The position numbers and the translations under genes were made by a program. Below, in pieces: positions 48,223 through 57,164 of a DNA stretch of 64,000 bases; the first letter of the stretch is position 1; the number at the start of each line of letters is the position of its first letter. The notes under the pieces are model-generated. The model ran no database searches. It was not told the origin of the DNA and worked only from the letters and a program-made list of their open reading frames with translations. Origin of the DNA: Pseudolactococcus reticulitermitis. Its GTDB lineage: Bacteria; Bacillota; Bacilli; Lactobacillales; Streptococcaceae. The stretch lies in assembly GCF_002260845.1 (NCBI RefSeq), contig NZ_BEDT01000001.1, positions 248,001-312,000 of the forward strand. The letters are read 5' to 3'.

Positions 48223-49041
48223 TCATTTTTTATCCAGTAATTTGACATAATCTTCCAATGTCAAATGATGTTCGGTCATATATTTGGCATTGGCCACACC
48301 GACATAGCGAAAATGCCAGTCTTCATGCTCAACACCCGTACTCGCTGCGCCACCTTCTGGAAAACGTAGGACAAACCCATAGTCTGGAGCAATCGCAGCA
48401 ACTTGTTCAGCAGTCGTTGATTCATTGAGGCTATCAACATCAGATAAATCAATGGCTAAACCAGTCTGATGTTCAGATTTCGTCGGTGGTTGCGAATAGG
48501 TTTGCACGACTTTTTCTGCTGCTTCACGATCGAGCGAGGGATCAGCTGCCATTTCTTGGTCGACGTATTGATTATAAAGGGTTGTTTGGTAATCAACGCT
48601 GCGATAGCCTGAAATCAGGTGTTCGGCAGGATTGATGGCTTGTGCTGCTGTCAAAAATCGTTCTGTCGCATCCGCAATTCGCGCATCGACCCAGACATTG
48701 CCAATCTGTACGACATCTGGATTTAGTTCATCTTTAGGATTGTCGCGATTGACCAAGACGAGGTCCCAATCTGTGGCTTTACTATCCGGCAAATTTTTGT
48801 CTTTTTTAACTTCTGATGTTGCTGTGTCTGATGATGTTTTAGCCTTTTCTGCCGATTTTTGAGACTGACTTGTCGGTGTAGACTTGGTCGGTGTCGCCGT
48901 CTCTTTTTTGAGCAGGGCATGGAAGACAAAGACAACTGCACAAATTGCCAAAATAGTCACCACAGCCACACCAACTAGCCGGTCATAGCGTGGTTTTTGA
49001 CGTGGTCTTCTTCTATGATAAGGTTGTTCATTATTCGGCAT
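48223..49041 (-). CDS. D-alanyl-D-alanine carboxypeptidase, VanY/LdcB family
   Basis: Encodes 272 residues. A basic cytoplasmic tail and one membrane anchor (about 23-44) precede a serine/threonine-rich linker and the zinc peptidase domain. Zinc ligands appear in SEHQTGLAIDLSD (SxHxxGxAxD) and EHEDWHFRYVG (ExxHxH). It trims peptidoglycan stem peptides outside the cell. Its ATG overlaps the preceding phosphatase gene by 11 bases. Confidence 0.92.
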   Translation of the reverse strand: MPNNEQPYHRRRPRQKPRYDRLVGVAVVTILAICAVVFVFHALLKKETATPTKSTPTSQSQKSAEKAKTSSDTATSEVKKDKNLPDSKATDWDLVLVNRDNPKDELNPDVVQIGNVWVDARIADATERFLTAAQAINPAEHLISGYRSVDYQTTLYNQYVDQEMAADPSLDREAAEKVVQTYSQPPTKSEHQTGLAIDLSDVDSLNESTTAEQVAAIAPDYGFVLRFPEGGAASTGVEHEDWHFRYVGVANAKYMTEHHLTLEDYVKLLDKK

Positions 49042-49720
49042 TTAAAATCTCCCGTCCTAATTCTCGGTAGCTCATATCCCCAATTTTACCGATGGCAAAA
49101 TTACCATCTGAGTAGGTTAAGTGGGTGACTGAGCCATTATCTAAACCTTGAAACCTTGGTCGACGACGATCGAGTAATTTGATAAATGTCGCTATCGTCA
49201 TACCGTGACTCACGATGACGATATTTTCTGCACCATTGGCCTCAGCCTTTTTAGCCGCATCAAAGAAGCCATCAAGGATTCGTTTACTGAGCACTTCCCA
49301 AGGCTCTGCCCAACCTGCGGTATCAACTTCTAAAATCCCCTTAGCAATGTCCTCATAGGTTAAATCTTCAGGACTTTTTCCTTTATAGGCATCTGTTCTC
49401 GGCAAGACGCCATTGAAAAGTTCGCCGTCATAGCCGCCATCAAGGCTGCCAAAACACCATTCGCGAATGCGCTTATCCATCTCATAAGGGATGCCTTCGT
49501 TTTCGGAATACTTCAAAATAAAGTGCATCGTTTGAATCGTCCGACCACTATCTGATGAAAAAGCGTAATCAAATTTAACGTTTTTCGCCGCAAGACCTAA
49601 ACCAAGCTCTGTGATACCGATTTCGCCATCACGTGTTAGCGGGGTATCCGACCAGCCTTGGGCTCGCCCGATTGTATTAAACATGGTCTTGCCATGTCTG
49701 ACTAAATAAATATTGACCAT
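49031..49720 (-). CDS. histidine phosphatase (phosphoglycerate mutase-like)
   Basis: Encodes 229 residues. The catalytic RHG lies in YLVRHGKTMFN near the N-terminus; the second histidine is in VIVSHGMTIATF. This branch 1 family includes cofactor-dependent mutases and many broad phosphatases; sequence alone does not show the substrate. It overlaps the carboxypeptidase gene. Confidence 0.9.
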   Translation of the reverse strand: MVNIYLVRHGKTMFNTIGRAQGWSDTPLTRDGEIGITELGLGLAAKNVKFDYAFSSDSGRTIQTMHFILKYSENEGIPYEMDKRIREWCFGSLDGGYDGELFNGVLPRTDAYKGKSPEDLTYEDIAKGILEVDTAGWAEPWEVLSKRILDGFFDAAKKAEANGAENIVIVSHGMTIATFIKLLDRRRPRFQGLDNGSVTHLTYSDGNFAIGKIGDMSYRELGREILNAE

Positions 49721-49770
49721 AAGGGTTTTAACTCCATCTCTGAAAAGGTTTTCTTCTTTACTATTCTAAC

Positions 49771-49803
49771 AAAAAAAGATAGATTTCTCCATCTTCATCT
49801 ATC
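49771..49803 (-). terminator. terminator of the UPF0237-UPF0210 operon
   Basis: On the minus strand GATAGAT-n12-ATCTATC (49803-49778) is followed by TTTTTTT. Confidence 0.88.
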
Positions 49804-49817
49804 GACCTAGCAGCAGT

Positions 49818-51155
49818 TTAGTTTTTAAAGCTGTGAATCGGTGCTGGGATATGGCCACCACGTGCGATAAAGGCTGCTGAAGATTCTTTGTGAACGGGCA
49901 TGACTGGGGCTGTCCCAAGCAAACCACCGAATTCAATCTGCTCGCCGACTTTCCCTTTAGGAATGACGCGAACTGCAGTTGTCTTCATATTAATCACACC
50001 AATCGCTGCCTCATCTGCAATCATAGCCGAAATCGTGCTGGCAGGTGTATCTCCCGGCACAGCGATCATGTCCAATCCAACACTACAAATCGCGGTCATG
50101 GCTTCAAGTTTTTCAAGATTGAGGACGCCAGCATTGACCGCCGCAATCATCCCCTCATCTTCGGAAACTGGAATGAACGCGCCTGAGAGACCGCCGACTT
50201 GGTTACAGGCCATGACGCCGCCTTTTTTGACTTGGTCATTCAGCAAAGCAAGTGCTGCAGTCGTCCCATGCGTCCCGACCATTTCGAGCCCCATTTCTTC
50301 TAAAATACGGGCGACAGAATCACCAACGGCAGGGGTTGGCGCGAGGGATAAATCGACGATGCCGAACTCAACGCCTAAACGTTCAGACGCCATTTTCCCG
50401 ACAAGCTGTCCCATGCGTGTGACTTTGAAAGCCGTTTTCTTAACCACTTCAGCGACGACATCAAAAGACTCACCCCGAACTTTTTCAAGGGCACGTTTCA
50501 CGACACCGGGACCTGACACGCCAACATTGATGACCACATCAGCCTCACCAACACCGTGGAAAGCGCCAGCCATAAAAGGATTGTCCTCAACAGCATTGGC
50601 AAAGACAACGAGTTTCGCACAGCTCATGTCGTCAAGTTTGGCTGCTTCGACAATGATTTCGCCAATGTCACGAACGGCGTCCATGTTAATCCCCGTTTTA
50701 GTCGACCCGACATTGACCGAGCTACACACATAATCAGTCGCCGCAAGGGCTTTAGGCAGGGAATCAATCAGGATTTTATCGCCTTTTTGATAGCCTTTTT
50801 GGGCAAGTGCCGTGAAACCACCGATGAAGTCGATGCCGATTTCTTTGGCAGCACGATCAAGTGCTAAAGCAAAGGGTGTATAATCTGTCGCATCAGTTGC
50901 CGCACCGATAATCGCGATCGGCGTCACGCTGACCCGTTTATTGATAATGGGAATACCGAGTTCATCGCCAATTTCATTCCCAATTTTAACGAGATTTTTT
51001 GCCTTGCTTGTAATTTTTTGATAAATCTTTTCACAGGCACGATCAATATCGCTATCAATACAATCTAAAAGAGAAATCCCCATTGTAATCGTCCGGATAT
51101 CGAGATTTTCCTCTTCAATCATCCGAATTGTTTCAAGAATTTGATTTTGTTTCAC
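49818..51155 (-). CDS. UPF0210 / DUF711 protein (PFL-like fold)
   Basis: Encodes 445 residues, the family length. Conserved stretches are [41 protein letters not shown] and [13 protein letters not shown]. Members adopt a pyruvate-formate-lyase-like barrel of unknown activity and nearly always follow an ACT-domain gene of UPF0237, as here. The start is GTG at 51155, giving [10 protein letters not shown]; an AAAGG site lies 9 bases upstream. That site is the last of three copies in an 11-bp tandem repeat. Confidence 0.92.
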   Translation of the reverse strand: MKQNQILETIRMIEEENLDIRTITMGISLLDCIDSDIDRACEKIYQKITSKAKNLVKIGNEIGDELGIPIINKRVSVTPIAIIGAATDATDYTPFALALDRAAKEIGIDFIGGFTALAQKGYQKGDKILIDSLPKALAATDYVCSSVNVGSTKTGINMDAVRDIGEIIVEAAKLDDMSCAKLVVFANAVEDNPFMAGAFHGVGEADVVINVGVSGPGVVKRALEKVRGESFDVVAEVVKKTAFKVTRMGQLVGKMASERLGVEFGIVDLSLAPTPAVGDSVARILEEMGLEMVGTHGTTAALALLNDQVKKGGVMACNQVGGLSGAFIPVSEDEGMIAAVNAGVLNLEKLEAMTAICSVGLDMIAVPGDTPASTISAMIADEAAIGVINMKTTAVRVIPKGKVGEQIEFGGLLGTAPVMPVHKESSAAFIARGGHIPAPIHSFKN

Positions 51156-51162
51156 TTCATTA

Positions 51163-51195
51163 AACCTTTCTGCAACCTTTCTGCGACCTTTCTGC
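51163..51195 (-). repeat. three 11-bp tandem repeats, each with an AAAGG site, before the UPF0210 gene
   Basis: On the minus strand GCAGAAAGGTT (first copy ends GGTC) occurs three times at 51195-51163. Only the last copy is at usable distance from the GTG start. Confidence 0.88.
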
Positions 51196-51318
51196 GATTT
51201 CACTTTGTGAAATCTTAAAACTTGACCTGCGTTTGCGCTCCGTCCAAGCGGGGTCATTCGCGAACTTAGGTCCGCTCAAAGTCTTTCTGCGCTTTCAAAC
51301 AGTTATGACGGCTGAACA

Positions 51319-51585
51319 TTAAAGTTGGTGCATGGCCTCAAAAATCGCTTCATTCATGATTTTAATGTCAACTTTCAAACTTTCACCTAGGGCTTCAAGG
51401 TTAGTCTTCACCTCCATGAAATGCTCCGTTGCTTCAATCTCAACCACCATGTTCATGGTAAAAAAACCATCCATGATTGTCTGTGAAATGTCGATAATAT
51501 TCACATCAAGTTCTGACAAACGGGTTGACACCCCTGCGACGATACCTGTTCTGTCTTGTCCGATAACTGTTACAATTGCACGCAT
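51319..51585 (-). CDS. ACT-domain protein, UPF0237
   Basis: Encodes 88 residues forming one ACT domain (AIVTVIGQDRTGIVAGVSTRLSELDVNIIDISQTIMDGFFTMNMVVE). It likely binds a small ligand and regulates the UPF0210 partner encoded 160 bases downstream. The ATG at 51585 follows AAAGGAG. Confidence 0.95.
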   Translation of the reverse strand: MRAIVTVIGQDRTGIVAGVSTRLSELDVNIIDISQTIMDGFFTMNMVVEIEATEHFMEVKTNLEALGESLKVDIKIMNEAIFEAMHQL

Positions 51586-51683
51586 TAGATTCTCCTTTAA
51601 TGAGAGATTGAATGACTGTTTTAAGCCGAGGCAAGCTTTTTATCGCTTCAACTTCTCAAAACGCAAACCCTATCTCTATTTTT

Positions 51684-51712
51684 TGCTATAATGGTTAGTA
51701 ATAATTATATCA
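51684..51712. promoter_or_regulatory. divergent extended -10 promoters (prenyltransferase and ACT genes)
   Basis: Plus strand TGCTATAAT at 51684-51692 serves the prenyltransferase gene; minus strand TGATATAAT at 51712-51704 serves the ACT gene. The two -10 regions face each other with 11 bases between. Confidence 0.65.
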
Positions 51713-51762
51713 CAAAAACGACATAATTTTTAGAAAATTTTGTCTTTTAGGACGAGGAAAAA

Positions 51763-52704
51763 ATGACTTTCAAAACATTTCTAAATTTTACGCGTGTTCA
51801 AACCCTACCTGCTGCGCTTTTATCGCCGATTGCCGGTGTGATTTTTGCACTTTATGCTTTTAATAGCTTCCATTTTCTGCCAACGCTGTTATTTTTCATC
51901 GGTCTGATTGCCATTAATTTATTTGTTAGTGCTTGGAATAATCTCATGGATTACCAAAAAGCGCTTGATCCAGACTATAAAACCCATGAAAATATCTTAT
52001 CAACCCGCAATATTGCGCCTAGTCTAGCACTCAAAATTTGCCTTACGCTACTCGCTATTGACCTCATCGTTGGCGTCGCTGTTGTCCTAACGACCAATAT
52101 CGCCATTTTGCCGATTGGTGCGCTGTGCTTTATCATTGCTATTTTCTACACATTCGGGCCTTTTGCCTTCTCTCGTTTCCCCTTGGGCGAAGTGCTTGCT
52201 GGTTTCGCTGAAGGTCTATGCGGCTTCTTCTTCGGCATCTACATCAACGCTTTCGACGCTGATTTCTTCACAGCTCATTTTCAGCAATGGTTGTTGACTT
52301 TTAACATCGATTTCGCGACGCTCATCCCCATTGGCCTCGTGGGGATGATGTGCTTCTGTATGAATTTCAACGTCATGTTGGCGGATAATATCTGCGATTT
52401 GGGGCAAGATGAAAGAAATGGTCGCCTGACCCTGCCGCATTTTATCGGCATTCATCATGCTTTGAGATTATTTGTCGGCATGTACGGTTTGGCTTGTTTT
52501 GTCGTTTTGGCAGGCGTGATGACGGGTGTGCTACCCAAGACAGTGCTGCTCATGAGTTTGGTCTCGCCTTTGGTCATCCGAAATGTCAATCAATTCCTGA
52601 AAAAACAGGACAAAAGCCAAACTTTCATCCTGTCTGTTCATAATTTGATGCTTTATAATGGCGCGCTGGCAGTTACGATTGCCTTAGGGCTGATTTGGGG
52701 ATAG
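51763..52704 (+). CDS. menA: UbiA-family prenyltransferase, MenA-like
   Basis: Encodes 313 residues with eight or nine hydrophobic helices. The first aspartate motif is NNLMDYQKALD near residue 62; the second is DNICDLGQDERNGRLTLP near 210. This fits 1,4-dihydroxy-2-naphthoate polyprenyltransferase of menaquinone synthesis, expected in a lactococcus able to respire with haem. GAGG lies 5 bases before the ATG. No other men genes are in view. Confidence 0.85.
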   Translation: MTFKTFLNFTRVQTLPAALLSPIAGVIFALYAFNSFHFLPTLLFFIGLIAINLFVSAWNNLMDYQKALDPDYKTHENILSTRNIAPSLALKICLTLLAIDLIVGVAVVLTTNIAILPIGALCFIIAIFYTFGPFAFSRFPLGEVLAGFAEGLCGFFFGIYINAFDADFFTAHFQQWLLTFNIDFATLIPIGLVGMMCFCMNFNVMLADNICDLGQDERNGRLTLPHFIGIHHALRLFVGMYGLACFVVLAGVMTGVLPKTVLLMSLVSPLVIRNVNQFLKKQDKSQTFILSVHNLMLYNGALAVTIALGLIWG

Positions 52705-52708
52705 ATTT

Positions 52709-52738
52709 AAAAAAGCATTTGTTTGTGACAGGCTTTTT
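52709..52738 (+). terminator. menA terminator
   Basis: AAAAAGC (52709-52715) pairs with GCTTTTT (52732-52738), followed by ATTTT. Confidence 0.75.
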
Positions 52739-52755
52739 ATTTTGGCTTGAATTTC

Positions 52756-52850
52756 ATTTGTAGATTAAATTTGAGGGAAATTACGATAAAAATCAATTTG
52801 TAAGTTAAATTCGATGAAAAAATAGACTAAAATCAATTTGTAAGTTAAAT
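52756..52850 (+). repeat. 40-bp direct repeats over the promoter of the DUF4143 ATPase gene
   Basis: Copies start at 52756, 52796 and 52836 (third partial). Shared core is ATTTGTAAGTTAAAT; copies 1 and 2 both end in AAAATCA. The third copy overlaps the -35 region. A related inverted sequence, AACTTATAAATGAAAT, lies just past the -10 at 52875-52890. They look like operator sites. Confidence 0.85.
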
Positions 52851-52865
52851 ATGTTTAAGAATCAT

Positions 52866-52873
52866 GCTATAAT
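52866..52873 (+). promoter_or_regulatory. -10 region of the DUF4143 ATPase gene
   Basis: TGCTATAAT (from 52865) lies 31 bases before the ATG at 52905. The -35 position (about 52845-52850) falls in repeat copy 3 and is not a good match, which fits a regulated promoter. Confidence 0.7.
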
Positions 52874-52904
52874 GAACTTATAAATGAAATTGGAGGTAGA
52901 CAGA

Positions 52905-54137
52905 ATGATTTCTAGACCAAAATACTTAAGTAAAATTATCCCCTTTATCGATACAGAATTAATCAAAGTCATCTCAGGTGTTAGACGCTCTGGTAAATCT
53001 TTCTTACTTGAAGCGATTCGTGATCATATTCTCGCCCAAAACCCTAAACATCATATCATTGAGATTAATTTTGAAAAACTAGAATTTGAACCACTTCTCG
53101 ACTACCACGCTTTAAATGACTATTTAACTGATAAAATAGATGCAACATTACCCAAAAAATCTTACATTTTTTTGGATGAAATTCAAGAAGTAACTGGCTT
53201 TGAAAAAGTCATCAATTCATTGCGGGCGACATATCGCGAGCAAGTTGACATTTTCGTAACTGGTAGTAATGCCAAACTACTCTCTAGCGAGCTATCTACC
53301 CTGATTGCTGGCAGATACGTTGAGTTCGATGTCTATCCCTTTACTTTTGATGAATATCTAAGTGCTAAAAAACTGCACTATCCCGATGTTTCAAATACAG
53401 AAGCCTTCATGACCTACATCAATGACGGTGGTATGCCATTCATCGTGGCTCAAAACCTTCTGCCTGAGCAGCGGGATAACTATTTATCCGATGTTTATAA
53501 CTCAATTATTTTGAAAGACGTCATTGAGCGCAATCAAATTCGTGATGCTGACTTACTCAAACGAATTTATCGTTTTGCCATTGGCAATGTTGGCAGAATA
53601 TTTTCTTCGCTTTCTGTTGTCAAATTCCTAAAAAACGAACACATCAACACCTCAGTCGCAACAGTTAATAATTATATTGATGCTGGTGTAGATGCTTATT
53701 TCTATATCCCTGTTCGTAAATTTAACATGGAAGGTAAGAAATTACTCAAGACACAAGAAAAAATCTATACTGTTGATCACGGTTTAAGACAAGCAATTTT
53801 AGGGCGAAATGAACAGGATATTGAGCTTATTCTTGAGAACATTGTATTGCTTGAACTGAAATCAAGAGGTTACCAAGTGACTGTTGGCAGTTCAAATGCG
53901 CTTGAGGTTGATTTTATTGCTGAAAAAGTCGTAAATCATCAGTTGGAGAAACTCTATATTCAAGTCAGCTACCTACTTGCTAGCGCTGAAACTGCTAAGC
54001 GTGAATTTGCGTCTTTAGAATCAATCGCTGATAGTTTTCCTAAGTATGTTTTGACGCTTGATTCATTGTTGCGTGGTAATGATAAGGGGATTCAGCATTT
54101 GAATTTGGTGGATTGGTTGTTAAAAGATGATCATTAA
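52905..54137 (+). CDS. AAA-type ATPase with DUF4143 C-terminal domain
   Basis: Encodes 410 residues. Walker A is GVRRSGKS at 25-32 and Walker B YIFLDEIQ at 87-94; the sensor segment TGSNAKLLSSELSTLIAGRY follows. The C-terminal half is the DUF4143 region with a restriction-nuclease-like end (EVDFIAEK). Such ATPases are widespread and uncharacterised, often near mobile or defence genes. The ATG at 52905 has TTGGAGG upstream and is preferred over an ATG seven codons earlier. It is on the strand opposite to the neighbouring defence operon. Confidence 0.92.
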   Translation: MISRPKYLSKIIPFIDTELIKVISGVRRSGKSFLLEAIRDHILAQNPKHHIIEINFEKLEFEPLLDYHALNDYLTDKIDATLPKKSYIFLDEIQEVTGFEKVINSLRATYREQVDIFVTGSNAKLLSSELSTLIAGRYVEFDVYPFTFDEYLSAKKLHYPDVSNTEAFMTYINDGGMPFIVAQNLLPEQRDNYLSDVYNSIILKDVIERNQIRDADLLKRIYRFAIGNVGRIFSSLSVVKFLKNEHINTSVATVNNYIDAGVDAYFYIPVRKFNMEGKKLLKTQEKIYTVDHGLRQAILGRNEQDIELILENIVLLELKSRGYQVTVGSSNALEVDFIAEKVVNHQLEKLYIQVSYLLASAETAKREFASLESIADSFPKYVLTLDSLLRGNDKGIQHLNLVDWLLKDDH

Positions 54138-54243
54138 TTTTTGTTCGTCGTTATAAATATGAGTTAAACTGTACTGTTTTGTAAAAGTTTTTTCCAATAT
54201 AATGTTGCTTATTTTTAAGTAATATTTACTATTTTCGAATCCT

Positions 54244-56268
54244 CTATGACTCCAAATATTTATTTAAAATATCTCTAATCTGATTATCTTGTTGTTCATT
54301 AATATAGAGATTTTTCCCATGAGTAACTTTATCAATTAAATCTAACTCAGATTTGTCAAAATTTTCATCTTTCAATAAAATTTCGTATAACTCTGTAAAT
54401 AGATTCGGATCATATTTTTGTAACATACCTGAAATTGTATCTTCAAATTTCATATATTCTACTTCAATATCTTTTTTTTCAATCACAATAGAACCAAATC
54501 CAAATTTCTCATCAATTAAATCATTATGTTGCAAACTTTCCCAACAAATTTTACGTTTTGCATATTCAGTAACATTGATTACAGGTCGTTTTTCATCAAT
54601 CAAATGCTCATGAACACTTTTCGTCAAATCTTCAAATAGATATACAAGATTTGGTGTTACTTCTTGATTTTTCCAAATTTTATTAAAATCTATCATTAAA
54701 TCATGTATTTCTAACCAATAATAAAGATAAGCAATCGTGTAAGCATTTATATTCGCCTTATAGCTATTGTACCAATCAGCATTTTTAACAATCCTATCTA
54801 CCGTCTTGAATATGATAATATTAGCTATCTGTGTTTTGAAAAAATCATCATTTATTAAATAAGGCTGTTTTTTCCATATATCAATAATCCATTGTGTAAA
54901 TTCTCTAAAGGCTGTTACACCACCTTTAGAGGCAATATCTGGTCGTTGTTGATAAATATTAAAATATTTGGCAAAATCAGCTTTCTTGAATAATTGAGAT
55001 TTAGGATTTATTTTCTCAAAATTTTTCTTTTCAGCCTTAGATTTTTTATAAGTTTCCTGAGAATATTGACCTGCTACACGTTCATAATACCAATAAGTAC
55101 TATATGAATAGCCATCTAGTAATGGTGTTGGAATTTTCCTAGATAGACTTTCAATTTCACGATGGAATGGATGATTACTTGACAAATCAACTTCTGACAC
55201 CTTATTTTGAGAATTGGCATAATTGGAAATGTTCGCAATTAGCTCATCATAAATTTCATCTTTTAAAATCAAATTAAGTTTCATAGGAACAAATACTTTT
55301 GCTAGTTGTAATTCCGCCTTATCATTGATTAGCACATTCGCTAAACTTGCTGTCGTTTGCCCACCATTAACAATTTGTAAATTAGTAATTTGTGTCACTT
55401 TTTTATCGGAAATTTTTATGTCTGTACACGTTGCTGTGATACCATTATTATACGCAAAAAACTTATCCGGTTCTTTTAATATCGTCGCACGAATACCTTT
55501 ATTTACTTTACCACGTGTTTGCAGAAATGAGCGAATATTTCCTTCAATTAAGCGACTACCATATTTATCGTACAGTCTTGCAAGAACTGCACCATTGACT
55601 GAACACATAAAAGAACGATATTCAGTCGTTTCATTAGCTTGGATACCTGAAATTTCTTGATTTGAAAAATCTAATATTAGATCAACTTTACCACGTTTTG
55701 ATTTTAATAATTTTTCCCAAAAAACAATATCGTATATTTGAAAAGATGTCCTAATACCATTTATCTTTGTAGCATATAATGTGTCGAGACTGGCAACTTT
55801 TGACTTTTCAGTTAAAATAACAACTTTCAATCCTTCTAAACCGTTAAAATCATTGTGTTTCTCATCTCTATGTATGATTGAATCAGCAAGAGAATATCCC
55901 TCACTAGATTCTTCCCCACCTTCTAATACTTCATTAGCCTTTTCAAAGAAATTACTTGCTAATTTAAAGTAACGATCCGCAAGCGTTTTATCTAAGGATT
56001 CAATTTCATTATAATTTATTTTTGGAATAACAAAAAGTGTTAAAATGCCATCATTTTCATTATAAACGTAGCCATCAATCTGACAGCGTTGGTTTCGTGA
56101 TAAAGATTGTTCAAAATGCAGATATTCTGGATTCCCAATAATTTCATCTGCTTCAATCAAATCATCCGTTGTCTGTTTGAAAAATTCCTCAATAAAAGTG
56201 ACATTTACTAAAACACGATTTTTTTCGATTTCTTCTATAAATTCTTGATAAAAATCATTTATTGCCAT
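54244..56268 (-). CDS. AIPR-family protein (abortive-infection phage-resistance family)
   Basis: Encodes 674 residues. The AIPR core is clear: NIRSFLQTRGKVNKGIRATI, FFAYNNGITATCTDIKI and ITNLQIVNGGQTTASLANVL at about residues 245-315. The family is linked to lactococcal abortive-infection loci and to islands with restriction genes. An ATG at 56268 overlaps the DUF4420 stop by 10 bases. It is the last of five overlapping genes; its individual activity is not known. Confidence 0.9.
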   Translation of the reverse strand: MAINDFYQEFIEEIEKNRVLVNVTFIEEFFKQTTDDLIEADEIIGNPEYLHFEQSLSRNQRCQIDGYVYNENDGILTLFVIPKINYNEIESLDKTLADRYFKLASNFFEKANEVLEGGEESSEGYSLADSIIHRDEKHNDFNGLEGLKVVILTEKSKVASLDTLYATKINGIRTSFQIYDIVFWEKLLKSKRGKVDLILDFSNQEISGIQANETTEYRSFMCSVNGAVLARLYDKYGSRLIEGNIRSFLQTRGKVNKGIRATILKEPDKFFAYNNGITATCTDIKISDKKVTQITNLQIVNGGQTTASLANVLINDKAELQLAKVFVPMKLNLILKDEIYDELIANISNYANSQNKVSEVDLSSNHPFHREIESLSRKIPTPLLDGYSYSTYWYYERVAGQYSQETYKKSKAEKKNFEKINPKSQLFKKADFAKYFNIYQQRPDIASKGGVTAFREFTQWIIDIWKKQPYLINDDFFKTQIANIIIFKTVDRIVKNADWYNSYKANINAYTIAYLYYWLEIHDLMIDFNKIWKNQEVTPNLVYLFEDLTKSVHEHLIDEKRPVINVTEYAKRKICWESLQHNDLIDEKFGFGSIVIEKKDIEVEYMKFEDTISGMLQKYDPNLFTELYEILLKDENFDKSELDLIDKVTHGKNLYINEQQDNQIRDILNKYLES

Positions 56269-57164
56269 ACTCGATTATCCTCTAATTCAAACTCAGATAT
56301 TTCAGAAATTGTTAATTCATATTTATAACTTGGAATAGCTTTTGGTACATTAGCATGGTCAATAAATGGAAAATCATCAGAAATTCTGAAATAACTGACT
56401 TCTGAAAATTCATAGTTGAAAACATTATATATTTCCGCATTGTCGTAAGGAAACAGTCCAATTTCAAGTAATTTTTGTTGAAATAGCAGCAAACTTTCAT
56501 GATTTATAATCTTATTCAAAATATTTTTAATAAGTTGAAACAGATTCAAACTATTTTCATGTAATTCTGACGATTTTGTGACTGTCAAAATCGTTAAATA
56601 CATCTCTCTTGATAACTGATTATCATTCGAAATTTTTACTGTTTGTGAACTTTGTGTTTTAGTTTTAATTTCAAAAACTTCTTTCTCTAAAATAAAATCT
56701 TGATTTGCTTTTTCAGGACCAACCCATGATTTAATCGCATCATCTATACCTATTTTTTCAGATAGAATCTTATCAAGAAAATATAATTCTCCCCAAAAAC
56801 CACGAATCCATTGTTCATTCAAAATCATACGGGTTTTCTTAAATAGCTCCGTCCAATACTGAAAACGTTTTGACATAATTTCAAGTACTTCTTTTTCAGA
56901 CACTGCTAATTTGACATGATCAATAATATCTTTGACAAAAACATCAAAAATTTCCTGAGTCACTTCATCTTCGTCAAATAAAGAAATAAACAATCTGAAT
57001 TCATTTTCTCTTTCAAGAATACGACTAGCAATTTTGATTGTCTTAATTTCAAATTTTGGTTTTTCTTTAAAAATAAAGACTAAAGATTGTGCACCATTAC
57101 TATCTGTGCCACGAAAAGCTTTTATTGCTCCAATTTCTGGAATTATTTTAAATGAATCTTTCAT
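56259..57164 (-). CDS. PD-(D/E)XK nuclease-like protein, DUF4420
   Basis: Encodes 301 residues. The predicted active site is D156 (ANQDFIL), E165 and K167 (VFEIKTKT), preceded by the conserved E126 of GFWGELYFLD. This is the pattern of DUF4420 proteins, predicted to be the DNA-cutting subunit in systems with a Z1 helicase. Its ATG overlaps the Z1 stop (ATGA). Strongly AT-rich codon use. Confidence 0.88.
   Translation of the reverse strand: MKDSFKIIPEIGAIKAFRGTDSNGAQSLVFIFKEKPKFEIKTIKIASRILERENEFRLFISLFDEDEVTQEIFDVFVKDIIDHVKLAVSEKEVLEIMSKRFQYWTELFKKTRMILNEQWIRGFWGELYFLDKILSEKIGIDDAIKSWVGPEKANQDFILEKEVFEIKTKTQSSQTVKISNDNQLSREMYLTILTVTKSSELHENSLNLFQLIKNILNKIINHESLLLFQQKLLEIGLFPYDNAEIYNVFNYEFSEVSYFRISDDFPFIDHANVPKAIPSYKYELTISEISEFELEDNRVWQ

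Noticed and set aside
49900-50733. 277-codon open frame on the plus strand
   Set aside because: It lies entirely opposite the UPF0210 gene, has no ribosome-binding site, and its product is a low-complexity Ser/Thr/Pro-rich shadow of that gene.
52884-52904. Upstream ATG of the DUF4143 ATPase as true start, or as a leaderless start
   Set aside because: The ATG at 52905 has TTGGAGG at good spacing, and the -10 is far enough away for a normal leader.
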